A stretch of DNA of 64,000 nt from Zobellia galactanivorans (lineage in GTDB: Bacteria; Bacteroidota; Bacteroidia; Flavobacteriales; Flavobacteriaceae). The stretch's first letter is position 1. Each line of letters starts with the position of its first letter. Of the stretch, positions 1 to 10,900 are shown one piece after another. The notes below the pieces were generated by a model, which saw nothing but the letters and a program-made list of their open reading frames with translations, ran no database searches and was not told the DNA's origin. The position numbers were made by a program, and so were the translations under genes. The DNA is taken from contig NC_015844.1 of the NCBI RefSeq assembly GCF_000973105.1, positions 2,786,501 to 2,850,500 of the forward strand. Reading direction: 5' to 3'.

Positions 1-435
1 TTTTATTTTATAGCCGAACTTATCGTCGATGTCGATTTGGAATATGACCACCGGGTCACGGATCACTGCGGAACCTGTACTGCCTGTATCGATGCATGCC
101 CAACGGAAGCTATTGTTGAGCCCTATGTGGTCGATGGCAGTAAATGCATTTCATACTTCACTATTGAGCTTAAAAATGAGATTCCGACCGAGGTTAAGGG
201 TCAGTTTGACGATTGGGCCTTCGGTTGTGATGTGTGCCAAGATGTGTGTCCATGGAACCGTTTTTCCAAACCCCACCAAGAACCGCTGTTCGACCCCCAT
301 CCCGAGCTATTGTCCATGACAAAAAAAGATTGGGAAGAGATTACCGAAGATGTATTTCGAAAGGTGTTTCAAAAATCGGCGGTCAAGCGGACTAAATTTT
401 CTGGTTTACAACGAAATATCAAATTTTTGAAGTAA
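1..435 (+). CDS. queG: Epoxyqueuosine reductase QueG, C-terminal part (5' truncated by window)
   Basis: QueG reduces epoxyqueuosine to queuosine, the last step of making this modified wobble base in tRNA; it is a cytosolic cobalamin and iron-sulfur enzyme. The frame is open from base 1, so the gene begins upstream and only about 144 codons are visible. Two ferredoxin-like 4Fe-4S clusters are clear: [12 protein letters not shown] near base 70 and [13 protein letters not shown] near base 228, in the spacing and context typical of QueG. The C-terminus is a short basic tail ([14 protein letters not shown]), also usual for the family. The N-terminal cobalamin-binding half lies outside the window. 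A TTG at 37 could be misread as a start, but the residues before it match the family. Confidence 0.93.
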   Translation, partial: FYFIAELIVDVDLEYDHRVTDHCGTCTACIDACPTEAIVEPYVVDGSKCISYFTIELKNEIPTEVKGQFDDWAFGCDVCQDVCPWNRFSKPHQEPLFDPHPELLSMTKKDWEEITEDVFRKVFQKSAVKRTKFSGLQRNIKFLK

Positions 436-461
436 TAGAGGGGGCGGTCCTCAAACCTTAG

Positions 462-473
462 AGTTGGCCAACT
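462..473. repeat. 12-bp perfect palindrome in the queG-MFS intergenic region
   Basis: AGTTGGCCAACT is a perfect 12-bp palindrome lying 85 bases before the transporter start and 26 bases after the queG stop. It could be an operator for a dimeric regulator, but only one copy is present and no regulator gene is adjacent. Confidence 0.3.
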
Positions 474-557
474 TTTGAAAATTCCACTAAAGTTCTTTCG
501 GGCCGAAGATATATTGTGTTATCTTGTTAGGTAGTTTTTGTACCAAACCTCCTTGTA

Positions 558-1883
558 ATGCACTTGATAAAAAAACCAAGCTTAAGTTTTTGGCAGATTT
601 TTAATATGAACGTTGGCTTTTTGGGCATTCAGTTCAGTTTTGGCCTACAGCAAACCGCTATCAATCCTGTTTTTTTGTTCTTGGGGGCGTCTGAAGATAT
701 GTTGCCCATTTTGAATATAGCGGGTCCGGTTACGGGTCTGGTCATTCAGCCTATTATCGGGGCGATATCGGATAAGACTTGGTCTCCCCGTTTTGGTCGT
801 AGAAAACCTTTTTTCTTGATCGGGGCCATTATTGGCAGTCTGTGTTTATTCGCATTTCCACTTAGTCCCGCCTTATGGTTCGCCGTTGGCCTACTTTGGA
901 TTTTAGATGTGGGGAACAATATGGCCATGGAACCCTATCGTGCCTTTGTAGGCGATAAACTCCCCGAAAAGCAGTTGAGTCTCGGGTATCAAATGCAAAG
1001 TCTGTTCGTGGGAGCGGGTATTGTTTTGGCCAATGCTTCCATTTTCTTGTTTCAAGATTGGTTTGGGGGCGGCGATGTTGCCGATGTGGCAGGGTCTATT
1101 CCGAAATGGTTGTACTATTCCTTTTTTATAGGGGCCTTTTTATCGGTAGCCACTATTCTTTGGTCCGTATTGAAAACGCCGGAGATTCCGCCAACGGAAA
1201 ATGAAATGAGGGAAATAAAGGAGCATAATGCACTGTCCTTCGTTCAGCGTTTCAATATGCCTTTCGTGGAAATATCCAAGGCAATCAAAGAAATGCCTCC
1301 CTTTATGTGGAAGCTTTCCGTAGTTTATCTTTTTCAGTGGTATGCACTTTTTGTGTATTGGCAGTTTATAACCCCTTTGTTTATGCATACCATGGGGTTT
1401 GATCTTTCCGAGGCCGCCGCCCAATCGGCAAAAATGAGTACTACCTACAATATATCTACCATGGTCGTGGCTTTAGCTTTGGTACCCTTGGTCCTTAAAA
1501 TCGGAAGCAAAAAGGTTTATGCGGCCAGTTTGTTAGGTACCGGTTTGGCACTGTTTGCTATTCCGTATATCTCCGACCCTATATACGTCTTATTGCCCAT
1601 GGTGTTTTTTGGTATAGGCTGGGCGGCTATGATGGGTATACCTTATACCATGGTGTCTAAAATCGTACCGCAAGATAGGCGGGGGGTTTATATGGGCATT
1701 TTGAATATGATGATCGTTATTCCCATGGGGATAGAGACCCTTACTTTCGGACCTATTTTTAAAAGTCTTTTAGGGGGCAATGCGGTTAATGCCATTTTGT
1801 TCGCTGGCGTGTTTTTTGTACTTGCCGCTGTGTTTTCGCTGCGCTTGAACGTAAAGGGCGAAAAGGAAGAAAAAATGGGCTAG
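558..1883 (+). CDS. SLC45-type MFS sugar transporter
   Basis: A 441-residue multi-spanning inner-membrane protein of the major facilitator superfamily. The segment from residue 55 (GPVTGLVIQPIIGAISDK) followed by RFGRRKPFFLIGA resembles the TM2-TM3 loop of plant sucrose carriers and the SLC45 family, including the RxGRRxP signature. A second loop with PQDRRGVYMGILNM near residue 375 corresponds to the same loop of the second half. Related flavobacterial proteins are annotated as maltose or other disaccharide symporters, so a proton-coupled disaccharide importer is the best inference; the substrate is not visible. It appears monocistronic, between queG and maeB. The first ATG of the frame is used; no Shine-Dalgarno sequence is seen. 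Confidence 0.85.
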   Translation: MHLIKKPSLSFWQIFNMNVGFLGIQFSFGLQQTAINPVFLFLGASEDMLPILNIAGPVTGLVIQPIIGAISDKTWSPRFGRRKPFFLIGAIIGSLCLFAFPLSPALWFAVGLLWILDVGNNMAMEPYRAFVGDKLPEKQLSLGYQMQSLFVGAGIVLANASIFLFQDWFGGGDVADVAGSIPKWLYYSFFIGAFLSVATILWSVLKTPEIPPTENEMREIKEHNALSFVQRFNMPFVEISKAIKEMPPFMWKLSVVYLFQWYALFVYWQFITPLFMHTMGFDLSEAAAQSAKMSTTYNISTMVVALALVPLVLKIGSKKVYAASLLGTGLALFAIPYISDPIYVLLPMVFFGIGWAAMMGIPYTMVSKIVPQDRRGVYMGILNMMIVIPMGIETLTFGPIFKSLLGGNAVNAILFAGVFFVLAAVFSLRLNVKGEKEEKMG

Positions 1884-1965
1884 TTGAGATGTTTTCCCTC
1901 TTTAATATGGCTAAATCGTAGAAATTTATACGCTTAACGGGCTACACATATCCGAAGAATACCCT

Positions 1966-1973
1966 TAAATTTG
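1966..1973 (+). promoter_or_regulatory. Putative Bacteroidota -7 promoter element for maeB
   Basis: TAAATTTG matches the TAnnTTTG -7 consensus and lies 23 bases before the maeB ATG. No good TTG -33 element is seen at the expected distance, so this rests on one box. Confidence 0.45.
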
Positions 1974-1996
1974 TCTCCTTAAAACAGAATAATCCT

Positions 1997-4294
1997 ATGG
2001 GCAATCAAAAACAGAGAAGGGAAGCGTTGATCTATCACGCGAAACCACAGCCTGGTAAAATAAAAATCGTTCCTACAAAACCTTATAGCACCCAACGTGA
2101 TTTGGCTTTGGCCTACTCACCGGGTGTGGCAGAACCTTGTCTTGAAATTGCAAAGGACAAGGATAACGCCTATAAATATACCTCAAAGGGGAATCTTGTA
2201 GCCATTATCTCGAACGGTACGGCCGTTTTGGGGCTGGGTAACATTGGGCCCGAAGCGTCAAAGCCCGTTATGGAAGGGAAAGGTTTGTTGTTCAAGATTT
2301 TTGCCGATATCGATGGTATAGATATAGAAGTTGATACGGAAGATGTAGACGAGTTTGTGCAGACCGTTAAAATGATCGCCCCTACTTTTGGTGGAATCAA
2401 TTTGGAAGACATCAAGGCTCCTGAAGCTTTTGAAATAGAGCGAAGGCTTAAAGAAGAACTCGATATTCCGGTAATGCACGATGATCAACACGGTACGGCC
2501 ATCATTTCTGCCGCCGCATTGTTGAACGCCCTCGAATTATCGGAAAAGAAAATAGAGGACGCACGTATCGTTATCAGTGGGGCCGGAGCTGCGGCAGTAT
2601 CCTGTACCAAACTGTACAAGGCTTTTGGGGCCAAGGCCGAAAATATTGTTATGCTAGACAGTAAGGGGGTCATTAGAAAAGATGCCGAGAACCTGTCTGC
2701 CTCTAAAAAAGAATTCGCGACCGATAGGAAAATAAATACGCTTGCCGAAGCTATGGTCGATGCCGACGTGTTCGTCGGTCTTTCCATTGCGAATATCGTT
2801 ACTGCCGAGATGTTGGAATCAATGGCCGAAAACCCTATCGTCTTTGCCATGGCGAACCCCGATCCAGAGGTAGATTATGACCTGGCCGTTAAGACGCGTA
2901 AAGATATTATTATGGCTACGGGACGTTCGGACCATCCGAACCAAGTCAACAACGTACTCGGTTTTCCTTTTATTTTTAGGGGAGCCTTGGATGTGCGTGC
3001 CACGACCATTAACGAAGAAATGAAAATGGCTGCCGTTAAGGCCTTGGCCGAATTGACCAAACAACCGGTACCTGAGCAGGTGAACATTGCCTATGGGGAA
3101 ACCAGGTTGACTTTTGGTAAAGAATATATAATACCTAAACCTTTTGATCAACGTCTGATTTCGGAGATTCCACCGGCCGTGGCCAAAGCGGCGATGGATA
3201 GTGGTGTGGCTAAAAATCCTATTGAAGATTGGGACCGTTACAGAGAGGAGCTTTTACAACGATCGGGGAATGACAATAAGGTGGTGCGTTTGTTGCACAA
3301 CCGGGCTAAAATGAATAAAAAGCGTATCGTCTTTGCCGAAGCCGATCATCTTGATGTGCTTAAGGCGGCTCAGATCGTTCACGAAGAGGGTATTGCAGAG
3401 CCTATTCTCTTGGGAAGAAAAGAGATCATTCTAGAGCTGAAAAAAGAATTGGATTTTGATGCCGATATAGAAATCGTTGATCCTACGTCCAAAGAATTTG
3501 ACGAAAAGCACATACGTTACGCTACCAAATTCTGGGAAAGTAGAAAGCGCAGCGGTACGACTCTTTACAGTGCTAAAATAAGAATGCGGGAACGCAACTA
3601 TTTCGGGGCTATGATGGTACTCGAAGGTGACGCGGATGGAATGATTTCCGGCTACTCAAGGGCGTATCCGACAGTGGTGAAACCAATTTTTGAAGTTATT
3701 GGTCGGGCATCGAACGTGAAGAAGGTGTCTACGGTCAATATTATGATTACCGATAGGGGGCCGTTGTTTTTGGCCGATACTTCTATCAATATTGATCCAA
3801 ATGCCGAAGAGATTGCCGAAATAGCCCAAAACGCGGCCAACGTAGCGTCTACCTTCGGTTTTGAGCCTGTGTTGGCTCTCTTGTCTTACGCCAACTTTGG
3901 TTCATCGAGCCATCCCCATGCCAAAAAGGTTAGGGAGGCCGTTCGTATTTTACATGAAAGTAATCCTGAGCTTGTGGTAGATGGTGAGATCCAAACCGAT
4001 TTCGCCTTGAACAAAGAGTTGCTTCAAAGTCAGTTTCCGTTTTCTAAACTAGCGGGCAAAAAAGTCAATACTTTGATTTTTCCAAATCTAGAAGCGGCGA
4101 ACATAACGTATAAATTATTGAAGGAATTAAACCAGGCAGATAGTATTGGTCCGATCATGGTCGGGCTGAGAAGGTCGGTACATATTCTTCAATTGGGGGC
4201 AAGTGTAGATGAAATGGTGAATATGACCGCGGTTGCCGTTATAGATGCCCAAGAACGAGAAAAAAGAAGAAAGGCCAAGGCTCAGGCCAAATAA
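1997..4294 (+). CDS. maeB: NADP-dependent malic enzyme with C-terminal phosphotransacetylase domain
   Basis: Oxidative decarboxylation of malate to pyruvate with NADP, feeding NADPH and acetyl-CoA metabolism in the cytosol. At 765 residues it has the length of the MaeB fusion class. The N-terminal malic domain shows SPGVAEPCLEI (about residue 38) and MHDDQHGTAIISAA (about 160). The Rossmann fold has VISGAGAAAVSC at about 193. The C-terminal 330 residues, beginning near LLHNRAKMNKKRIVFAEAD (about 433), form a phosphate acetyl/butyryltransferase-like domain, which in known MaeB proteins is mostly regulatory (acetyl-CoA binding) rather than catalytic. It stands alone; a perfect hairpin separates it from ruvA. 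Confidence 0.96.
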   Translation: MGNQKQRREALIYHAKPQPGKIKIVPTKPYSTQRDLALAYSPGVAEPCLEIAKDKDNAYKYTSKGNLVAIISNGTAVLGLGNIGPEASKPVMEGKGLLFKIFADIDGIDIEVDTEDVDEFVQTVKMIAPTFGGINLEDIKAPEAFEIERRLKEELDIPVMHDDQHGTAIISAAALLNALELSEKKIEDARIVISGAGAAAVSCTKLYKAFGAKAENIVMLDSKGVIRKDAENLSASKKEFATDRKINTLAEAMVDADVFVGLSIANIVTAEMLESMAENPIVFAMANPDPEVDYDLAVKTRKDIIMATGRSDHPNQVNNVLGFPFIFRGALDVRATTINEEMKMAAVKALAELTKQPVPEQVNIAYGETRLTFGKEYIIPKPFDQRLISEIPPAVAKAAMDSGVAKNPIEDWDRYREELLQRSGNDNKVVRLLHNRAKMNKKRIVFAEADHLDVLKAAQIVHEEGIAEPILLGRKEIILELKKELDFDADIEIVDPTSKEFDEKHIRYATKFWESRKRSGTTLYSAKIRMRERNYFGAMMVLEGDADGMISGYSRAYPTVVKPIFEVIGRASNVKKVSTVNIMITDRGPLFLADTSINIDPNAEEIAEIAQNAANVASTFGFEPVLALLSYANFGSSSHPHAKKVREAVRILHESNPELVVDGEIQTDFALNKELLQSQFPFSKLAGKKVNTLIFPNLEAANITYKLLKELNQADSIGPIMVGLRRSVHILQLGASVDEMVNMTAVAVIDAQEREKRRKAKAQAK

Positions 4295-4300
4295 CAACTA

Positions 4301-4325
4301 TTGTCCGGCTGTAATAGCCGGACAA
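4301..4325. repeat. Perfect 10-bp hairpin between maeB and ruvA
   Basis: TTGTCCGGCT, loop GTAAT, AGCCGGACAA. The stem is perfect and GC-rich but is followed by AAAATAACCCC on the plus strand, not a T run, so it is not a classical rho-independent terminator. It could stabilise the maeB mRNA 3' end or attenuate read-through into ruvA. Confidence 0.5.
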
Positions 4326-4349
4326 AAATAACCCCAAAACCACCCGAAC

Positions 4350-4931
4350 ATGATCACGCATCTTAGAGGAAAACTTGTAGAGAAGAACCCGACCTATGTC
4401 GTAATTGAATGTGCAGGGGTGGGTTATTTTGTCAATATTTCGCTCAATACCTTTGCCAAGGTGGGCGACTCTGAGAGTATAAGTTTGTTCACCCATCTAC
4501 AGGTGAAAGAAGATTCTCACACCTTGTTCGGGTTTGCCGAAAGATCGGAACGCGAAATTTTCCGGCTTTTGCTTTCGGTTTCCGGTATTGGATCAAGTAC
4601 CGCACGGACCATGTTATCGTCGTTGGAGCCCGCTCAGATTAGGGATGCCATTGCCAATGGTGACGTGGCCACGATTCAATCGATAAAAGGTATCGGGGCC
4701 AAAACGGCCCAACGCGTAATTCTCGACCTACGCGATAAGATTCTAAAAGTGTACGATATAGGTGAAGTTTCCGCTGCTGCGAACAATACAAATAAAGAAG
4801 AAGCGTTATCTGCTTTAGAGGTTCTTGGCTTTGTAAGAAGATCCGCCGAAAAGGTAGTTGATAAAGTACTTGCCCAAGACCCCTCGCTCAGCGTAGAGAA
4901 TATTATTAAACTTGCGCTTAAAAATTTATAA
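4350..4931 (+). CDS. ruvA: Holliday junction branch migration protein RuvA
   Basis: RuvA binds four-way DNA junctions as a tetramer and loads the RuvB motor during recombination and repair. The 193-residue length is standard. Visible parts are the N-terminal OB-fold (starting MITHLRGKLVEKNPTYVVIE), two helix-hairpin-helix motifs (LLLSVSGIGSSTARTML near residue 73 and IQSIKGIGAKTAQRVILDL near 108), and the C-terminal RuvB-binding helices (EALSALEVLGFVRRSAEKV). It is followed 5 nt later by sprA, an arrangement known in flavobacteria, so the two are probably co-transcribed. No ruvB is nearby. Confidence 0.97.
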   Translation: MITHLRGKLVEKNPTYVVIECAGVGYFVNISLNTFAKVGDSESISLFTHLQVKEDSHTLFGFAERSEREIFRLLLSVSGIGSSTARTMLSSLEPAQIRDAIANGDVATIQSIKGIGAKTAQRVILDLRDKILKVYDIGEVSAAANNTNKEEALSALEVLGFVRRSAEKVVDKVLAQDPSLSVENIIKLALKNL

Positions 4932-4936
4932 CAAGT

Positions 4937-7900
4937 TTGAAAACAGGGGCCAAACTATTTCTTAAATCAACATTTAAGCTTACTCTCCTATTTTCATTTT
5001 TGATTGTTTCAACGGGAATAACCTATGCCCAGGAAACCGAAAATGAAGATAAGGAAGAACAGCAGGTGGATTCCGTAAAGACGGGTTTTTCTTTGGGTAA
5101 ACTCAAAATGGAAAACCCTGAAAGTATTGTTAGTAAATACGAGTACGATCCCAATTTGAATATGTACATCTATTCTGAAAAGGTAGGTGATTTTGATATT
5201 GGATACCCTGTGATCTTAACTCCTGATCAGTATTACGAGCTGGTGCGCCAAGAGGGTATCAAAGATTATTTTAAGGAAAAATCAGATGCCTTTGCAGGTA
5301 AAAAGGAAGGTAGTGAAGAAGCTCGAAAAAACTTACTGCCCAACTTTTATGTCAATAATAATTTCTTTCAATCCGTTTTTGGAGGCAATACCATAGAGGT
5401 TATTCCACAGGGTTCCGTCGCGATGGACCTTGGGGTCATCTGGCAGAAGAACGACAACCCTTCCTTATCCCCTCGAAACCGTACCAATCTATCCTTTGAT
5501 TTTGATCAGCGTATCAGTTTGAGTATGCTGGGTAAAATAGGGGAGCGATTACAGGTAACGGCAAACTACGATACCGAGGCTACTTTCGATTTTCAGAACA
5601 TTGTAAAATTAGACTATACGCCCACCGAAGATGACATCATCAGGTCTATTGAGGTAGGTAACGTAAATATGCCGTTGAATAGTTCGTTGATCACCGGGGC
5701 ACAAAGCCTTTTTGGGGTTAAGACACAACTGCAGTTCGGTAAGACCATGGTGACCGCGGTATTTTCCGAACAACGTTCACAAAACAATACCGTAGTGGCC
5801 CAAGGTGGCGGTACCGTTAACGATTTCTCGGTTTCGGCCCTACAGTACGACGAAGACAAACATTTCTTTTTAGCCCAGTATTTTAGGGATAACTACGATG
5901 CGGCCTTGGCCAATTACCCGTATATCAAGAGCCAAGTCCAGATTACGCGTTTAGAGGTTTGGGTGACCAATAGAAGCCAACAAACCTTGAATGTCCGTAA
6001 TGTTGTCGGTATACAAGATTTGGGGGAGTACGATCCCTTGGTGGCCGGAGAGGCCAAAACCCGAATTTCACAAAATGCCCCAGCGCAATTCTTTAAATCC
6101 AATACATCGGGTCAACCGAACCAGTTGCCGCGTAACAACGCCAATAATTACGACCCTAGCCTTATAGGTAAGGGTGGAGCGCTTACCCAAAGTATTCGCG
6201 ATGTGTCTACCATAGAACAAGGTTTCAATATAGCGGGATACCAGCCGAACCAGGGTTTTGATTACGCTTACCTGGAAAATGCACGGAAACTGGAGCAGGG
6301 AAGGGACTTTCAATTTAATGCCCAACTGGGGTACATTTCCTTAAACCAACGTTTGAGCAATGACGAGGTTTTGGCCGTGGCTTTTCAATATACCTACAAC
6401 GGCCAAGTGTATCAAGTGGGTGAGTTCGCCAACGGTGGGCTAGATGCCACTACGGTTTCAGGGGCCGTCGATAATCCTGTAATCAATAACAATACACTGG
6501 TTTTAAAACTACTGAAAAGTAATATCACCAATGTTTCGGATCCTATTTGGGATTTGATGATGAAGAACATCTACGCTACGGGCGCCTTTAGGTTGAGCCA
6601 AGAAGATTTTAAGATGAATATTCTTTATTCGAACCCCACGCCACGAAACTATATTACGCCAGTAGAGGATTTTCCGAACCAAACGGATGGGGGGAAACCT
6701 TTGCAAGAACGTATACTGCTAGAGATATTTAATTTCGACAGGCTTAATGTCTATAACGATATACAACCCGGAGGTGACGGTTTTTTCGATTTTGTACCGG
6801 GTATAACGGTAGATACGGAGAACGGACAAATAATTTTTACAAAGGTCGAGCCTTTCGGGGAATACTTGTTCAACCGTTTAGGCGGGGGGGATTACAATGC
6901 TGAAAACTCCTATAACGAGAACCAGAAAAAATATGTTTTTAGGGATATGTACGAGCTGACGAAATCGGCGGCCTTACAGAATCCTGAAAAGGATAAATTT
7001 ATTCTAAAAGGAAAGTATAAGTCGGAAGGAAGCAATGGTATACCCATTGGTGCCTTTAATGTGCCAAGAGGTTCCGTTCGGGTTACTGCTGGAGGAAGGC
7101 AATTGCAAGAAGGTATCGATTACACCGTGAATTATCAAGCGGGTACGGTACAGATTCTTGATCCTAGTCTGGAAGCTTCCAATACCCCTATCAATATTTC
7201 CGTAGAGAACAATGCCGTATTCGGGCAGCAAACACGTCGGTTTACCGGGGTAAACGTAGAGCATCAGTTCAATAAGAACTTTGTTCTGGGCGCAACTTTG
7301 TTGAACCTGAACGAACGCCCTTTGACACAAAAGTCCAATTTTGGGGTTGAGCCGGTGAACAATACCGTATTTGGGATCAATGGAAACTTTTCCACTGAAG
7401 TCCCCTTCTTGACCCGACTGGTCAATAAGCTTCCCAATATAGATACCGATGTACCATCGAACCTTTCGGTTCGGGGTGAAGTGGCCTGGTTAAAACCGAA
7501 TTCGCCTAAAAATGCCGATTTTGAAGGCGAAACCACGACCTATTTAGACGATTTCGAGGGAGCTCAGGCATTGATCGATATTCGTTCCTCCTTAGGGTGG
7601 ACCCTTGCCAGTACGCCGCTTGAATTTTTAGATTCGCCTACCCAGAAAGGTCTCGAAACCGGCTTCAATAGGGCAAAAATGGCGTGGTATACCATAGACC
7701 CCATATTCTATACCAACCAAAGACCATCGAGTATAAGTGACAATGATATTTCCACCAATGCCACGCGAAGAATATATATCGATGAGGTATTTCCTAAAAT
7801 AGAACAGGCACAAGGGCAGACGCGTCAGCAGACTACACTTGACTTGGCTTACTATCCTGAGATGAAGGGGCCTTATAATGCCAATCCGAATTTTCAGACC

Positions 7901-10900
7901 GAATCGCCCAACGATAAATGGGGTGGTATAATGCGCTCGTTGAGCAGCACGAACTTTGAGCAGGCCAATGTGGAGTTTGTTCAGTTTTGGGTTATGGATC
8001 CCTATCTTGACGGTACGGCCACAAGCGAAGGTGAGCTGGTGTTTAACCTTGGTACTATTTCCGAAGATATTTTGGCCGATGGGTTAAAGCAGTACGAAAA
8101 CGGATTGCCGATAAATGGTGAGGGTAGTGTAAAACCTGAAAATCCTATTTGGGGTCCTGTTCCGGCAACCCAAGCCTTGGTCTATGCATTTGATGTGAAT
8201 GAAGAGAGCCGTGCTCAACAAGATGTTGGTTTTGACGGTTTAGACGATGCGGCCGAAGCGGCTATTTACGGCAACGAAAACCCTGAGGATCCCGCCTTGG
8301 ATAATTACGAATATTTCTTGCAGCGCGACGGAAGTATACTGAATCGCTATTTGAACTTTAATAACCCACAGGGCAACTCACCGGTACAGGTAACCAACGA
8401 TAATAGGGGGTCGACCACTTTACCCGATGTTGAGGATATGGACCGTGACCTGACCATGAACACGGTGAACAGCTATTACGAATACCGTATTCCGATCAAA
8501 CCGAATACGACCATTAACGATAAATACGTTACCGATATTCGCGATTCATTGGTGCTTTCGGGCAACAGGATTCCGAACGGAAGTACGGTGCGTACAAGGT
8601 GGATCCAATATAAAATTCCCTTAAGTGACTTTACGGCGGCCGTTGGCGGAATCAACGATTTTAGGTCGATCAGCTCATTGCGTATGTATATGACCGGTTT
8701 TTCTAGCGATGTGCTTTTGCGTTTTGCTACCCTTGATTTGGTACGTGGTGATTGGCGTACCTATGTGAAGTCGCTCGATAAGGACGATCCCGATGCAACG
8801 GATGATGCTACTACCTTAGATGTAAATGCGGTTAACATTCAGGAAAATGAGAATAGGAGTCCTATTCCCTATGTTTTGCCTCCGGGAGTACGTCGTGAGC
8901 AACTGAACAATAATAATACGATCATTCAGCAAAACGAGCAATCGCTTTCTTTTGTGGTCGAAAACCTTGAGCCTAGAGATTCGCGAGGGGTGTTCAAGAA
9001 CCTTGATATAGATATACGTCAGTACGAGAAGCTGAAAATGTTCATTCATGCCGAAAAGATCTTGGAAACGGATACCTATAATGTGGAAGAACCTTTGGTC
9101 GGTTTTCTTAGGATAGGAACCGATTTCTCGGAAAACTTCTATCAGTTGGAAATTCCCTTGGAGTTTACGCCTTTTGGGTCTAGCTCTGAATCTGCGGTTT
9201 GGCCCGATAACAACCAAATGGAAATTCTATTGGCGGACTTGAACAAGGTGAAGTCGGTTTGGATTTCCGGAACGGATTTGAGTGAGATTAGATATTTTGA
9301 GGTGGTCAATGGGGAAGTGGTTTCCGTAAATGAATTTGCTCCAAGAACACCGGGTCAATTGCGTATCGGTATTCAGGGTAACCCTTCTTTGGGAAGCATC
9401 CGTAGTATGATGGTGGGGGTGAAAAACGTAAGCGATTTTCCGGCCCGTGGTGAAGTATGGTTCAATGAGCTTCGTTTGGCCGGATTGGATAACGAGGGAG
9501 GATGGGCCGCTTTGGCCGCCGTTGATGCCAATTTTGCCGATTTTGCGAATATCTCCGCAACGGGAAGTACAAGTACCTCCGGTTTTGGCGCCATTGATCA
9601 AATGCCGAACGAGCGTGCCCGTGAAGATGCCATTTCCTATGATTTGGTAACAAACGTAAATATAGGTCAATTGCTTCCTAAGAAATGGGGCATTCAAATA
9701 CCGTTTAACTATGGGGTGTCGGAAGAGATGATAACCCCTGAGTTTGATCCGGTTTACGACGATTTAAAACTCGAGGATAGAATTGCCGTTGGCGACGATC
9801 CGGATGCAATCGAAGAGCAGGCGGAAGATTATACAAAGAGAACAAGCATCAACTTTATTGGGGTGCGTAAAGATAGGGGGGAAGAGGCCGAGGCCAATTT
9901 TTACGATATCGAGAACTTTACTTTTAATTATTCCTATAACGAAACCAATCACAGGGATTTTGAAATAGCGGCCTTGGAAGATAAGAACGTTGCCGCCGGC
10001 TTTGTGTACAACCATAGCTTCAAACCCGTGGAGGTAGCTCCTTTTATGAAGAACGATTCGTTGTTTACCAGTCGATATTGGAGGTGGTTAAAGGAATTGA
10101 ACCTTAGTCTGCTGCCTACAAGCGTATCTGTAAATTCCAATATAGACCGACAGTTCAACCAACAGCGTTTTAGGGATGTCGTTGAAGAAGGGGTAGATAA
10201 ATTAGATTTGCCGACATTGCAACAAAGAAACTATCAGTTCAATTGGCAATATGCGGTCAACTACAGTCTTACCAAGTCGTTGCGCTTGAACATGACCGCG
10301 AGTAACAACCATATTGTACGTAATTATTTTGAAGACCCTTCCGATCCTAACTCTGCTATAGATGAAACCTTGGGGCTTTGGGATGGCTTCTGGGATTTAG
10401 GTGAGCCGAATCGGCATGCCCAGCAGTTGGAACTCAATTATGATCTTCCCTTCAGTAAGATTCCATTGCTTGATTTTATAAATTCACAATACAGCTATAC
10501 CAGTAACTTTGATTGGCAACGTGGCGGTGATGCATTGAAGGAAGTAACGGGAAGGGATATCAATACGGTGCAGAATGCCAGTACCCATAATATTACGGCC
10601 AATTTGACCATGCAAAAGTTCTACGATATGATAGGACTTAAAAAGCGCAGTGGGAAGTCTAGTGCCAGTAAGGCTCCGGTACGAAAAGATAAGGCGGGCA
10701 ACCCGGTTTCGGATGGCGAGAAGACCAAAAAGAAAAGTAGTGGGCTGTTCAATACGGCAGTAGACGTACTCACCATGGTGAAACGCTTGAACGTAAACTA
10801 TAACGAAAGTAGGGGTAAGGTGCTGCCGGGCTATACCCAGTCGGTCGGCTTTGTAGGGTCGTTGAGACCGTCTTTCGGTTTTGTGTTCGGTAGTCAGGCC

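Noticed and set aside
9227-9697. Long minus-strand open frame of 156 codons opposite sprA
   Set aside because: It is the shadow of a well-supported sprA frame; the translation has no family features and other antisense frames of similar length occur all along this gene.
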